Origin: Portulaca oleracea
Lineage: Eukaryota > Streptophyta > Magnoliopsida > Caryophyllales > Portulacaceae
Assembly (NCBI GenBank): GCA_029582165.1
Contig: CM055893.1
Coordinates: forward strand, 28,085,679 to 28,149,678
Direction of reading: 5' to 3'
DNA: 64,000 nucleotides
A program made the translations under genes and the position numbers. Shown here one piece after another: positions 43,012 through 54,686 of the stretch (the stretch's first letter is position 1; each line of letters opens with the position of its first letter). The notes beneath the pieces are model-generated. The model did not search any database. It saw only the letters and a list, made by a program, of their open reading frames with translations, and was not told the origin of the DNA.

Positions 43012-43019
43012 TATTTATA
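43012..43019 (-). promoter_or_regulatory. TATA box of the Ogre-type LTR
   Basis: CTATAAATACCCC on the minus strand, between the GC block and the LTR end. Confidence 0.5.
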
Positions 43020-43189
43020 GGTGAAAGGAGATGTATGAGGATGGAAGGAGGAGGAGGCATGATCCAAAGATCATGCTCCCATGGCTGACATCAAGGTTGT
43101 AGGGCCTTCAGCATGGCAAAAGTCAAAGCAAAGATCAAGGGATTGCATGGAACCGGGGGGGGGGGGATTGGCGGGAAGATCAAATTTGC

Positions 43190-43440
43190 GATGTCAAGGC
43201 CCCGCCGCCTATGCCAGATGAAGGCACAGATCGATGATATGGTAGGTAAAAAAAAGGACCTGTGATTTCCGCTAAGGCCCTGCGGCCTTGGCTATATTTT
43301 CAGGGCCGAAGTCACGCCTTGGGCCCAATTTGAAACTGAGCAAGGCCTTGTGGCCTACACGCTCGTTTTCTCTTTGTTTCCGGACCGCCCTTGTTTTTGA
43401 GCCTTTCCCTTGGCCTTGGCCAAGGCCTTGGTAGCTATTT
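43190..43440 (-). repeat. GC-rich palindromic block of the Ogre-type LTR
   Basis: AAGGCCCTGCGGCCTTGG, AAGGCCTTGTGGCC and TTGGCCTTGGCCAAGGCC are overlapping dyads, with a G12 run just outside at 43157. Confidence 0.6.
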
Positions 43441-43512
43441 TTGCCCAATTTCCAGGTTCTTGTATTCCGCTTGCGCAGCTGAAATTTATCAGTACAAAAT
43501 TCGGTGTCTACA

Positions 43513-44151
43513 GATGGAAAAATTTCATGGGCACAAGGTTTTTCGAGAAGCACCTTTTATAATACATCTCCTTTTTGTTGGCGACTCTATTTTGTTTTGT
43601 AACACCTCCATGAATTAAATTAGAGCTGTTAAAGGGCTACTAGGGTGTTGTGAGTGTGTATGGCTATAAGATATATCTCGAAAACTCTAGCTTAACATTT
43701 GCTAAAGGTGTGCCTCAAGTTTGCTAAAGAGAGATTTTATTAGAGCAAGATTTATGGGAAGTCTTGGCCCAAGAGAATTAACATGGCCAACATGTGCATA
43801 TTGGGAAGGTAAAGAAAAAGGTGTTCCTCCTTATCAAAAACCATATAGCCTAGAAAGTAACAAACTACATGGAAAATTTAATCTTGTGGGAAGGACAATA
43901 ACTGTTGATAAAGGTCGAGGCCCAAGTAATCCTTACCTACGTAATAAGTATTTTCATATTTTCAAAAGACTTCGGTCATTCTTTGCAGTCTATTATAAAT
44001 AGGTTCTGGAGGGGTTATGATGCAAACAAGAGGGAACTACATTGGTAAATGGTTCCCAATAGTATGATAGCAAGATGGACATTGTACTTTGTTTTAGAGA
44101 TTCGAAAGCATTTAATCTTGTGTTGTTGGTGACGCAACTCTAATGATTGAT
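43513..44151. other. Unassigned DNA between two LTRs
   Basis: No known domain. ATTATAAATAGG at 43992 could be a TATA box, so part may belong to a decayed LTR. The 93-residue ORF at 43721-44002 matches nothing I recognise. Confidence 0.35.
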
Positions 44152-45467
44152 TGATGGAGAACATCCAACAACAGTCACAAAAGCAGCACAAGAAGGATCA
44201 GCACCAGCAGGAGAGGCAGGAGATGCACAAGCAACATCAGCTTCACTAGCACCTTCAGCAGAAGCATCAAGACTTGTTAATTTACAAAACTTAGGAGCAG
44301 CAGCAAAGCTAACAGGCTTCGAAGCCTCATGGATCAGATTCAAGGATTCTACATCATCTTTATCACCTACCAGTCCACCAACAGCATCCATCCAAGCTTG
44401 TTACCTTGGTAAAGCAAGCCTTGACAATCACATCCATCCATCCCACCAGCATTGGTCAATTGGACCAAGTTCAGTTCCCGACAACATCAATCTAAGCAGT
44501 ACCATTTCTCAATTTGATATCTCTGAATTGAGGAAGAATTAGGAGAGAGTCCCTAGGAGATTTTTGTTCCTTGTCATGCCATTTTCAAGTCCAAGCCAAG
44601 TCCCAACATGATCAAGTTTGATATCATCGAGTTACAAGCACCAGAACATGGAAGTTTACAATATGAGCTTTTGCAGAACCCCAGTTCTGTGCTAAATGTT
44701 TTAACAGCAACATCTATGAGGGTTATTTTGGTCATTTCCCACCTGATTAAGCTGTTGAGATTTCATCTATCTTGGTTAAGAGTGTCACGCAGTTAGAATA
44801 GCATGGTAACTCAGTTTTACCTCCGTAGGCAGGAAAGGTTTTGATTGGTTTACGTTTTCACTTTTGTATTTTTGGTCCAATTAGATTTCAGTAATGTATT
44901 TCTTTTATTTTGATAATGTATCCGGTTAGATTAGTTAGTCTAAGATGTAATACAATGTAATTGATCAGCTTAAGTATGCTCAGGATTAGTTAAGGTAGAT
45001 TAGCAGGTTTCTTCATACTTAGGAAACCTCTAATCAAACTGAAAAGGAGTGTAGTACATATGTTGTGTTTTCAGCTACTTAATATCATTATCAGTGTAAT
45101 TTTAATAGCATTCTCTAGTGTCTTAGAACCTCTATGTGTTTGTGAGTGTTCTACAACTGTCAATCTTGGTTAAATCAGCTCCAGTCACTGAATTTTGGCA
45201 AGATTCAGCAAGTGTTAGCTGCGCTTGATCATCCAGCCTCTGGTGTGTCTGTACGAGGTTGAATGTGATAGTGCTTTGCCCTTGTTTCAACTATGGTGTA
45301 TTTGTATCACTTGTAAGTAAGTCTATCCTTTTATTTCCTTATTGGTTTGTCATCCATTCTAGCTAATTGCATCAAATTAGCTTTGGTTGGAACAATTAGA
45401 AGTGTGTGTCTACTTGTGTGGTGTATGTGAGGTCAATGCTCTGATCTTAGTGACCTTGCATACATCA
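44152..45467 (+). mobile_element. Chromovirus 5' LTR
   Basis: TGATGGAGAAC ... CATACATCA: the 5-base ends are exact inverted repeats and TCT separates them from the primer site. An open frame inside (44147-44542) is a by-product of low stop density. No clear TATA box lies inside, so the start could be farther left. Confidence 0.6.
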
Positions 45468-45470
45468 TCT

Positions 45471-45482
45471 TGGTATCAGAGT
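45471..45482 (+). promoter_or_regulatory. Primer-binding site, tRNA-iMet type
   Basis: TGGTATCAGAGT, one change from TGGTATCAGAGC. Confidence 0.8.
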
Positions 45483-45523
45483 TGTGTTCTATCTCGGAGG
45501 GAGTTTGTTTATGATTTCTGAGG

Positions 45524-46584
45524 ATGTCAACCACCAGTAAAACACCTCAGGAGATAATAGAGCAAGCTCTAAAGGAGAAGTATGAGCTTGAAAGGCCAGT
45601 GATGTATTTGAGAGATCAGTTGCAAAATTATATGTATCTGAAACAAAAGCAAATTCAAGAAGATGAGATTGAGAGAGAACAGGGGTATCAAGTCGAGGAA
45701 GAAGAACTGGAAGATATTGAGGAGGAGGAGAATCCATTTGGTGACTCTTGTTTTATAGAAGAGGTAGGTAGAGGATCTCCAGCAAATAGGAGGTTCATTA
45801 GGAGGAGTTATAGAAAGAGAGGTGGACGAGGCGATTATAAGTCAAGGAGAGGAAGTAATAAGGACGATACAGAAGAAAGGCGAGTAGCGAAGCTTGATCT
45901 TAAGTGTTGAGATACTTGAGTTTAAGACAGATCTAAATGTAGAAGTATTTCTGGACTGGTTACAGAACATGAAAGAGTTTTTGATCTGAAAGAAGTATCT
46001 GATGAGAACAAGGTTAAGCTTGTAGCTGTCAAACTGAGAGGACATACTTCGACCTGGTGGAGTAATTTGCAAAAGAGAAGAATGGAGAAACCAGGCAAAG
46101 ATAAAGTGAGAACTTGGGAGAAAATGAAGAAGCTTGAGGAGAATTTTTTGCATGAGAACTATATGCAGGACAATTTTTCTAAATTGCATCATCTAGTTCA
46201 AGGAGGGAAATCTGTGGAGGAATACACCAAAGAATTTGAGCATTTATTATGGAGATGTGATCTTAAGGAGAATGATGTGCAGACTTTGGTGAGGTATTTG
46301 GCAGGTCTTAATGACAGTATAAGGAATGTGGTAGAGTGGCAGACTTATTCCAGCAAGGAAGAGTTGAGCTCTAAGGCTCATAAAGTGGAGTAGTAAAGGA
46401 AGAACAGGTCTAGGGAGTATGCAGCCTATAATCCACTACCTCGACCACAACAATCCCAGCCGCCTCAAAACAGATTCCCACCCCCTAAACCATCTCAAAC
46501 ACAACCCCAAACCTATCCCCAAAGACCATCAGCCCCTGCAGGTGTTTCAGGTGTTAAAGCCTAGGGCACATTGCTTCAGAATGC
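45524..46584 (+). pseudogene. gag: Chromovirus gag with zinc knuckle
   Basis: The 45524-45910 ORF opens MSTTSKTPQEIIEQALKEKY and has an acidic then Arg/Gly-rich stretch. The capsid core follows in two frames: TSTWWSNLQKRRMEK near 46050 and LHHLVQGGKSVEEYTKEFEH, LAGLNDSIRNVVEWQTYSS in 46067-46393. A CX2CX4HX4C knuckle is recognisable at 46543-46584 with a TAA codon inside it. Motif style is that of CRM-like chromoviruses. Frameshifts and stops make it inactive. Confidence 0.8.
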
Positions 46585-47428
46585 CCACAAAAAGAGTTGC
46601 GAGTCTTGCTGAATATCAAGTTGTTCTTTTTATTGACTCTGATATGATTATGTGTAGGAAGAAGAACCAGTGTATGAGGAACCCGAGAATGATCCAATAA
46701 ATGATGATATCATATATTGAGCAGCACAGCAGTTGAGGAAGTTGAAGAGTAGAGGGAGAATATATTTCATACAAAGTGCACAGTGGAGGCAAAGTTTGTT
46801 CAGTGATAATTAAAAGTGGAAGTTGTACCAATGCAAATTCAAACACTATGGTAAAGAAGCTAAACCTTACAACAAAGCCCCATCCATCTCCTTACACTAT
46901 CCAGTGGCTCAATTAAGGGAAAGGTATCCAAATTTCTTCTTGATGCCTTGTTAATTTTTCCATTGGTCATTCAAATAAAGATGAAGTCTGGTGTGATGTT
47001 TTACCAATGGATGCGCGTCACATGTTATTGGAAAGAGCTTGGTTGTATGATAGGTCTGTGAGCCATTGTGGGAGAGCTAACACCTATACCCTCACCCTAA
47101 ATCAGAAGAAAATCATCCTCATACCCATGAAACCATCCCAGCTAGCCATGAAAACCAAAGCCTTGACCCTTGAACTTAGTCTTGATGTGTTACTTATGCT
47201 TGATCAGCATGAATTTAGTGCCCAAAGAGACTTTATCCTTTTACACCTTGAAGAACCCTTTGAGCCACAAAATGACAACCCTTTATTCCAACCTTTACTC
47301 TAGCAGTACCAACATGTTTTTCCAGAGGAGATGCCATCTGGTTTACCACCAAAGAAAGACATTCAACACAAGATTGATCTTGTTCCTGATTCAGTGTTGC
47401 CTAACACACCGGCCTATGGGATGACCCC
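46585..47428 (+). pseudogene. pol: Chromovirus protease and start of RT
   Basis: The protease reads SGSCTNANSNTMVKKLNLTT (about 46810-46870), but the catalytic Asp expected just before it is Lys. The downstream block with EVWCDVLPMDARHMLLERAW (46982-47041) fits the family pattern of WCDVxPMDACHxLLGRPW. 47307-47428 carries EEMPSGLPPKKDIQHKIDLV, the conserved start of chromovirus RT. The RT is lost at the insertion point of element C. Confidence 0.75.
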
Positions 47429-48740
47429 TGAAAAGTGCATTATTTGCACTTATTTCTAGGTGTTTTAGAAGCATAATAATGTTAAATTTAGGCGAAAAAT
47501 GCGTTTAATCTTCCCCATTCCTCTATTTACGCTTGGTCTTTGTGTTTTTGGTATTGATTTGCAGGTTTAGGGCCAAAAAGTTGGTTTTTGGAGCAAATTT
47601 GGTATGGCCAAGGCTACCACGGGCATCAACCACTATTGATCAGACCGTGGTAAAAATGTCAGCAAGAAACGAGCAGAAATTGGCTGGACAGCGCCAACCC
47701 CAGGCTGCCCGTGGTGATAGCCACGGACCATGGTGGCCGCTGTTACCTCGCTTTGGTGGTTATTTTTGCGGAAATAAACTGGGGAAAGAGTTGGACGGCC
47801 GTTGAGCATTCATTATGGGCAGAAAAGAGGGAACTTTTTAGAGTAACCAAAACACCTCCATTCATCAAGAATCAATCCGAAGAACTTGAAGAATTGGAAT
47901 TCAAGAAGAAGCACGCGACACTCGTGAACTATTTTCCGCTCGGAGATCGAGAGATCCTACGAAATTCCTCCTAGTGTTTGCTTTACTCTTCTCACATTTT
48001 CTTTCTTAATTCTAGAATTGATTATCATGTTTAGGACGTATTTCTTGTTTTCAATGAATATTTGTGAGTAGATTTCGTTCTTTCAAAGGTTTTATGAACC
48101 AACATTATGGTGTTTGATTAGAAATGTTTTAGTTTGTGCTTGAATTCTCGATTGAATCAATAGAAGGTTGCGTTTTTCATGCTTACGAACGTTCTTAAGG
48201 CCTTGGATGTGTATAATTATGAGATTAACTTGAGAAGTACCGAAAGGTGAATTAGAAGAATTTGACTACCAACTTGTCTACCTAGGCTTACGAAAGTTGA
48301 AAAAGGAGTAGTAAACTAGGGAATCATTAGATAACCCGACCTTTTGAGACCTTCAATTATGTTTAACCTGAAAGGCAGACAAAAGTTATTGATTAGGTTA
48401 GTCAGGATAATTCTATTTAGCATCGAAAGGGCGATAGAATTTAGAGGTTATCGATTGTTGATTCGTTTGAGTTATTTTCTTGTACATGCTTTAACTTGGC
48501 TTTCAGACTCTGTTGTTAGGTGAATAAACCCTAGAAGTCTTTGTCCATTGAATTACCTTAAGCTAAACCTTTCCTGTCGACCTTAGTTTTAGTTAGTTCG
48601 TTAGAAATTATCAAAAATCATCAAACCCGATTGGCTTAGCAATTAAGTAGAGGGATAGTTTACTGCATTACTAGACTAAGTCCCTGTGGGATCGACCTTG
48701 ACATTGCAAGAATAGTACCCGTGTGCTTACGGCCCTGTCA
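47429..48740 (+). mobile_element. Element C 5' LTR
   Basis: TGAAAAGTGCATTATTTGCA start and CCTGTCA end. GC cassette 47600-47765; conserved tail GTCCCTGTGGGATCGACC (48681-48698). 1312 bp. Confidence 0.85.
47600..47765 (+). repeat. GC-rich palindromic cassette, element C LTR
   Basis: ATGGCCAAGGCTACCACGGG, AGACCGTGGT, GCCCGTGGTGATAGCCACGG and ACCATGGTGG provide overlapping dyads. Confidence 0.5.
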
Positions 48741-48746
48741 AGTTTT

Positions 48747-48764
48747 TGGCACCGTTGCCAGGGA
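48747..48764 (+). promoter_or_regulatory. Primer-binding site, tRNA-Asp type
   Basis: TGGCACCGTTGCCAGGGA, two changes from consensus. Confidence 0.8.
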
Positions 48765-48907
48765 CTTTGTCCCTAGTAGCCATTAAACGAAGACTCTCAG
48801 ATTGACTCAGCTATTTTTTTTTTCTTTCTTTTTCTTTCCCTTACTTGTGATCCCTTCTTGATTTTGATTGTGTTTCGTTTCTTGTTTTTTCTAGGTACTC
48901 TCAATAT

Positions 48908-50302
48908 ATGCAAAAGATTCCGGAGTTTGAGTTCGATCCCGAGATTGAACGTACTCTCCATTTACGCTTGAAGAGACTGCGAATAGAGGAAGCTAGCAAG
49001 CAGCAAGAAGAGGAGTCTGCATCACAATAAAAAATGGCTGGTGGAGAAGCACAGCCGAAGGCATTGGAACAATACATTGCCCCAAATGTCACAGATCCTC
49101 CCACGGCCATCAACTCTCCCAACATCGCCAAGATGCCAACAATGAGTTTGAGTTGAAGAATTCCTTGATTAATCTGGTCAAAGCTTCGCCATTTCGTGGT
49201 CACCCTAGTGAGGACCCCAACCGACACCCCTGTATCTTTCTCTAGGCGTACGATACGTTCACGACGAACGGGGCCTCACCGGGTGCAATCAAGCTACGGT
49301 TGTTTTTCGTTTTCCTTGGAGGATCGAGCTTGGGCGTGGCTAGACTCTTTTCCGCCGAACTCCATCACCATTTTCGATCAGATGGCGAGCGCATTTCTTA
49401 ACAAATATTTCCCGCCAAGTAAGCTGACAGGCCTCCGCAACCAAATATCCACCTTTGTCCAAGAGCCGGATGAGAACCTGTACGAGGCTTGGGAACGGTT
49501 CAAAGATCTACTTCGTTGGTGTCCACATCATGGTCTTGAGCCATGGGTGCCCATCCATGCCTTCTACAATGGAGTGGATGATCAGTGAAGGCGATGATTC
49601 TCGCAGCAGCTGGGGGGAACATCATGAACAAGGCGGTCGATGATCTCTATTCTTTGATCAAGCAAATGGTGTCCAACAGTCATGAATGGTCCAAGCCCCG
49701 TTCCTCGAGAACGGGAGGTAAGTATGATGTTGATGCCATTTCTGTTTTAACTGCTAAAATAGATGTCGTGACTCAAAAGATAGACCGCTTGCATGTAAAT
49801 GCCAGTCCTCCCCAACCATGTGCTTCTTGTAGTTCATATGTTTTGTCCTGTTGGGTTAGCTAGTCCCGAGACCTCGGACCAGGCCAATTACATTGGAAAC
49901 CCAAGACAAAACTTTGACCCGTACTCTAATGTCTACAACCCGGGATTGAGATATCATCCTAATTTTTCCTATCGGAATAACAATCCTACGGGACCCCACT
50001 AACAACAACAGGCCCAAAGACCACCTGGTTTCCAAAGACAACAAGCCCAACCCCAACCCCAACCTCGAAAAACCCAAGAGCCTGACTGGAAGGCATTGAT
50101 GGAACGTATGATGGTGTCTCATAATCAGCATGAAGAGACCATCAAGCATTTAGTTGATAGAGTTGACCAGTTAGCAACTCACAACAAAATACTTGAGTCT
50201 CAGATTGCTAGCCAGGCTAGTACTTCCTCCACTCCTCCAGGAAAGCTTCCGAGCCAACCTGTTGCGAACCTAAAAGACCAATGCAATGCCATAACCTTAT
50301 GA
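48908..50302 (+). pseudogene. gag: Element C gag
   Basis: The start at 48908 opens MQKIPEFEFDPEIERTLHLR, then a stop at 49027. MAGGEAQPKALEQYIAPNVT follows. The 49196-49588 frame has AWAWLDSFPPNSITIFDQMA and LRNQISTFVQEPDENLYEAW; the next frame has AAGGNIMNKAVDDLYSLIKQ. A Gln/Pro-rich segment and the coiled-coil-like EETIKHLVDRVDQLATHNKI lead to the KDQCNAITL linker before protease. The order matches element B gag closely. Several frameshifts and stops. Confidence 0.85.
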
Positions 50303-51454
50303 AGTGGGAGGCAATTGGCGAGGCCTGAGGCTAGTTGTGATGAGCATGTTGTTGTTGATGTGCATGATGATGTTGCTGAGAATGTGGTTGATGTTGAGAA
50401 TTGAATAATGTGAATGCTGATGTGAGTGATGGCGTGCATGAAGAGGTAAATGTGCCTCTTAAAGAACCTGTGATTGATGTTGATGTGCAAAGTGAGAAAA
50501 AAGTTTCAAAGGATGCGACAAGAATTCCCCAAAGAGTTTACACTCTACCCTTGCCTTTCCCTCAAAGATTGGCTAAGGCTAAGAGTGATAAGCAATTCGG
50601 GAAGTTCTTGGAGGTCCTCAAGAAACTCCATATTAATAGTCCCTTCACCGATGCCCTGTCTCAAATGTCTTCTTACGCTAAATTTTTGAAAGAAATTTTG
50701 ACAAACAAAAGGAAGTTGGAAGAGCATGAGACCGTGGCATTAACAGAACAGTGTAGTGTCGTGCTCCAAAATAAACTTCCCCCGAAGCTAAAGGATCCGG
50801 TAGCTTCACTATTCCTTGTGAAGTTGGAAAGATCTCTATTGATCGTGCATTATGTGATCTTGGTTCTAGTGTGAGTCTTACGCCTCTATCTTTGTCCCAA
50901 AAGCTTGGTATGGGTGAAGTAAAGCCCACTACCATTTCCCTCCATTTGGCCGACCGATCGGTCAAGTTTCCCATAGGAATCTTAGAGGATGTTCCCATTA
51001 AGTTGGGCAGTTTCTTTGTTCTTGTTGACTTTGTTATCCTTGAGATGGAGGAAGATACCCGTACCCCTATTATTCTTGGTGGACCTTTCAGGCTACGGCT
51101 GGGTGTTGCATTGATGTGAAAAATGGTAGGATGTCCTTTAGTATAGGAGGTGAGAAACTTGAGTTTAATTTGTTTGAAGCTGCTAAATTATCTGCATTTT
51201 CTGATGATTGCCTTAGAGTGGATATCGTTGATTCCATTCTTAGGGAAGATAGCACTAACATTCGTTTTCACGATCCTCTTGAGCTTTGTTTGTTGTCTAA
51301 CAGTAAAACACAAGATCACGATCCCGAGGTTGCCCATTGTGTGAAGCTCTTGCAGGCATCCCCAGAAATTCCACCAACGCTGGAAACGGTGGAGGCATTA
51401 GAGATTGAAAGCAAAAGTAAGCAAGCTTCGAGGAGAAGGAAGCTCCAAAGGTAG
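50303..51454 (+). pseudogene. pro: Element C protease
   Basis: The 50401-50874 frame carries RVYTLPLPFPQRLAKAKSDK and LPPKLKDPVA, the conserved pre-protease segment. After a frameshift near 50815 the 50871-51119 frame gives the protease: the codons just before its first Met still read CDLGSS, so the catalytic site is intact, followed by GILEDVPIKLGSFFVLVDFV. PIILGGPF replaces the family PIILGRPF. 51116-51454 is the linker toward RT. Confidence 0.8.
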
Positions 51455-51456
51455 AA

Positions 51457-52564
51457 TTGAAACCTCTCCCTTCTTCCCTAAGGTATGAATTTCTTGGCCC
51501 CATTTCCTCTTATCCTGTGATTGTGAATGCAAACTCTAATGATGGTGAGATTGATTCATTGTTGAGAGTCCTTAGGTCGCATCGTAAGGCCATTGGCTAT
51601 ACCATAGATGACCTTAAAGGAATTAGTCCCTCAAGTTTGCATGCATAGGATTTTGATGGAAGATGACTATAAACCCACCATAGAAAGTCAAAGAAGGTTA
51701 AACCCTAACATAAAAGAGGTGGTGAAAAAGGAGGTCTTGAAATTACTTGATGTTGGGATTATCTACCCTATTTCTGATAGTGAGTGGGTGAGTCCGGTGC
51801 ATGTTGTGCCTAAGAAAAGGGGGATGATTGTGGTGAAAAATGAGAACAATGAGCAGATTCCTACCAAGACTATGACGGGGTGGAGGATGTGTATTGATTA
51901 TCGCAAACTGAATGATGCAACCCGTAAAGACCACTTCCCTCTCCCCTTCATTGACCAAATGCTTGAAAGACTGGCGAATAATTCATTCTTTTGTTATCTA
52001 GATGGGTATTCCGAGTTTTTCCAAATCCCTATCCATCTTAGTGATCAGGAGAAGACCACCTTTACATGTCCTTATGGTACATTTTCCTATAGGAGAATGC
52101 CATTTGGGTTGTGTAATGCACCTGCTACTTTTCAACGATGTATGATGGCTATTTTCTCTGATTTTATTGAGGACATTATGGAGGTGTTTATGGATGATTT
52201 TTCAGTCTATGGCAATTCTTTTGATCACTGTTTGAGAAATCTAGCTAAAGTGTTGTCTCGATGTGAAGAAGTGAATTTGGTTTTGAATTGGGAGAAGTGC
52301 CATTTCATGGTACAAGAGGGTGTAGTCCTTGGTCATGTTGTGTCAAGTAAAGGCATTGAGGTTGACAAAGCAAAGGTTGAGGTGGTTGAAAAACTACCAC
52401 CTCCAACTTCTGTTAAGGGTGTTAAGAGTTTTCTTGGACACGTTGGTTTCTACCGACGGTTCATAAAAGATTTTTCAAAAAATGCTAGACCTCTTACCCG
52501 ATTGCTTGTCAAAGATGCGCCTTTTGTATTTAATGATGTTTGCTTGAGTGCTTTAACAGGTTGA
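51457..52564 (+). pseudogene. pol: Element C reverse transcriptase
   Basis: After a short frame (51457-51648) the ORF 51608-52564 (318 aa) covers nearly all RT: YKPTIESQRRLNPNIKEVVK, GWRMCIDYRKLNDATRKDHF, FCYLDGYSEFFQIPIH with the first catalytic Asp, and MEVFMDDFSVYGNSFDHCL with the catalytic Asp pair, then FYRRFIKDFSKNARPLTRLL. All three catalytic aspartates remain. The ORF ends in a frameshift at the RNase H start. Confidence 0.85.
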
Positions 52565-52871
52565 AAGAAGCTTTCATCACCGCGCTTATTACACAAGCCC
52601 AGGACTGGAATTTGCCGTTTGAAGTGATGTGCGATGCGAGTGATTATGCATTGGGGGCTGTTTTAGGGCAAAGAAGAGATGGCAAACCCTTCGCCATCTA
52701 CTATGCGAGCCGAACTCTGGATGAGGCTCAAGTCAACTACGTCACCACGGAGAAGGAGTTCTTGGCGGTTGTTTTCACCTTGGAGAAGTTTCGACCATAC
52801 TTGATCAACACCAAGGTGATTGTGTTCACCGATCATGCCGACATTCGACACCTATGAAGAAGTCGGACACC
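52540..52871 (+). pseudogene. pol: Element C RNase H, truncated
   Basis: FEVMCDASDYALGAVLGQRR has the first catalytic Asp; TTEKEFLAVVFTLEKFRPYL has the Glu helix; FTDHADIRHL has the next Asp. A one-base loss closes the frame at 52857 and homology stops near 52871, where the A3 LTR piece begins. Confidence 0.8.
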
Positions 52872-52872
52872 T

Positions 52873-53327
52873 ACGAAAATCCCCGAACACATCTAACACT
52901 TGAGAGGAAATTTGAAATTGGGATAGTTAGTACTCTACTCATGAAAGTGAATAAAGGCTAACTAGGGAATTCTGTTTCATTAACCCTCCGGGTCCATGGT
53001 GGACTTTGGGGAAGTTAATCCGGACCATCCTCGAAAGAGGAAGCTCGGTTGGTATTTTCTATCGGAATTGCCACTTGATTTTCTTCCTTCTTGCTGTCTT
53101 GTTGCAAAACATATTCCCTTGTTCCCGTTTGCATCTTGAAAAGCCTCCGAAGCCCATTTCCTTTCCTTGACCGACCTTAGCTTTGTGTCTCACTTTGTGA
53201 CCCCTTTAAACCGATATCCTTACCTTAGCAATCTCATCCCGACCATTGACCTAGTTTCTATGACCAAGGCCCCTAGCTCCCTAAGAGAGAACGAAAAACC
53301 CGAGGTCTCACAAACCACTGTTACACA
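52873..53327 (+). mobile_element. A3 5' LTR, U5 piece
   Basis: Starts within CGAAAATCCCCGAACACATC (also at 61867) and ends GTTACACA. Shares the CATTAACCCTCCGGGTCC block with A1. The 5' two thirds of the LTR are missing. Confidence 0.8.
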
Positions 53328-53330
53328 AAA

Positions 53331-53348
53331 TGGCGCCGTTGCCGGGGA
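53331..53348 (+). promoter_or_regulatory. Primer-binding site, tRNA-Asp, perfect
   Basis: TGGCGCCGTTGCCGGGGA, three bases after the LTR end. Confidence 0.85.
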
Positions 53349-53476
53349 GCCAGCGCCCCTAGTTTTAGTTTCTTGGTTTTTGGTTATTTGAGTTTGGTTT
53401 CACTCTAGAAATGAGTTTGTGTCAATCCAAATGAATTTGATGCTTCTTCATTTCTTGTAGGAGTCTTCGCGTTCTA

Positions 53477-54686
53477 ATGGGTGAAGCTCAAGCTGGTTCA
53501 CCTCGTACCCTTCTATCATATGTCGTTCCATCATTGGGTATGGGAGGAAGTCCTATCACTTTACCACCATTACCACCCGATGCTGTGTTTGAGTTTAAAC
53601 CGCACTTACTTGAAGACTTCGAAAGAAACCCGTTTTATGGGGACGATACTGCTGAAAGTCCCATTGCTCATATTGATAAGTTCGAAGACCGGATTAGCTT
53701 TATACACATTCCAAGGATATCATCAGAATATTTGAAGTTGAAATTCTTTCCTCTCACTCTTGCGGGGAAAGCGAAGATGTGGCTACAAACATGTCCACCT
53801 GGTTTTTATTCTTCATGGGAGGCACTCAAAGGAGATTTTCTTCATCGTTTATTTCCGGCGGAGGTGACACACCGACTTCGAGCAGAAATTTTAATTTTCA
53901 AACAAGGGCCGGGAGAGAGTCTTTTCGACGCTTGGGGGAGATTTAAGAGTCTTCAACGACAGTGCCCTCATCATAATTTACCGGATTGGATGTTGCTTCA
54001 ACATTTCTATCATGGGCTCCATGGTCCTCTTAGATAATCTATTGATAATGCGTCCGGAGGGATGTTTTTAAAGAAGACCATAGAAGAGGCCAATATTTTC
54101 TTACATGAGCTATCACAACACGCTCCTCATTGGGGGAGTGGCCAAAGTTCAGAAGACGGAGGCAATCTTTTAGAGTATAACTCCATTATAAAGTTTCTTT
54201 TGTCCACTGTTTGTGAAATGCAAAAAGAGAAGTCGAATGCGGAGGTTTCAAATCAGTTGAGAATTGCCCAAGCAATGCAATCCTTTGCATCCACTTCTAT
54301 TCCGAATGTTCATACTTGTGAGTTTTGCTATGGTCCACATCCTACCCAACAATGTGCAAAAATTCAACAATTGGTGTAAATGAATGCTATCCATTCTCCC
54401 TTCGACTACCAAGATCCTTTTCAATCACCAACATCACCCTTCTACTTCTCAACCCCATGAACATCACTCATTTATTCAAGAAGAATCCTTCCATCAAAGC
54501 CAACAAGATATTTCACAACCCCAAATTTCTTTACCACCCCAAGAATCGTCGATTGAGTTGATGCTTAAGCAAATCATGGAGAATAAAGAGAGAGATCGAG
54601 CTTACATCCGAAGTCTCGAACTTAAAATAGCTAAGTCAACCAACCTCAATCGATACCTATCCAAACTCAACTTGTTCAAGAGGTGA
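53477..54686 (+). pseudogene. gag: A3 gag
   Basis: MGEAQAGSPRTLLSYVVPSL starts the ORF 53477-54037. The capsid core has SPIAHIDKFEDRISFIHIPR, FFPLTLAGKAKMWLQTCPPG and LIFKQGPGESLFDAWGRFKS. A stop at 54035 splits it; the 54062-54379 frame continues with KKTIEEANIFLHELSQHAPH and a Cys/His-containing segment (HTCEFCYGPHPTQQC) like A1. The Gln-rich tail and the NLNRYLSKLNLF segment follow in another frame. The capsid is about 50 percent like A1 by eye, so A1 and A3 are distinct subfamilies. Confidence 0.85.

Larger units (their letters stand above)
42438..43512 (-). mobile_element. Ogre-type 5' LTR with primer site (minus strand)
   Basis: On the minus strand the LTR starts TGTAGACACCGAATTTTG at 43512, the well-known start of Ogre and related Tat LTRs, and ends at 42492. 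TGGTGACTCCTTTCCC (42475-42490) is a decayed form of the TGGCGACTCC primer site that these elements match to tRNA-Arg. A TATA box (43012-43019) and a GC-rich block of GGCCTTGGCC-type palindromes (43190-43440) are present. Only about 37 bases of interior remain before the broken element B LTR. Confidence 0.75.
44152..47428 (+). mobile_element. Chromovirus (CRM/Galadriel-like), 5' part
   Basis: LTR 44152-45467 with TGATG ... CATCA ends, tRNA-iMet primer site at 45471, then broken gag, zinc knuckle, protease and the first residues before RT. The element is cut at 47428 by the LTR of element C. Confidence 0.75.
47429..52871 (+). mobile_element. Element C: Athila/Tat-type, 5' LTR to RNase H
   Basis: LTR, primer site, gag, protease, RT and RNase H are present; integrase, 3' region and 3' LTR are lost at about 52871, where a U5 piece of the A3 LTR begins. 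It inserted into the chromovirus pol. RT is the best preserved one in the window. Confidence 0.85.

Noticed and set aside
43577..43592. TTGGCGACTCTATTTT, like an Ogre primer site in plus orientation
   Set aside because: Only about ten bases match and no LTR end precedes it; the convincing site is the minus-strand one at 42475-42490.
44147..44542. 131-residue Ala/Ser-rich plus-strand ORF
   Set aside because: It overlaps the start of the chromovirus LTR, lacks known domains and is most easily a chance open frame.
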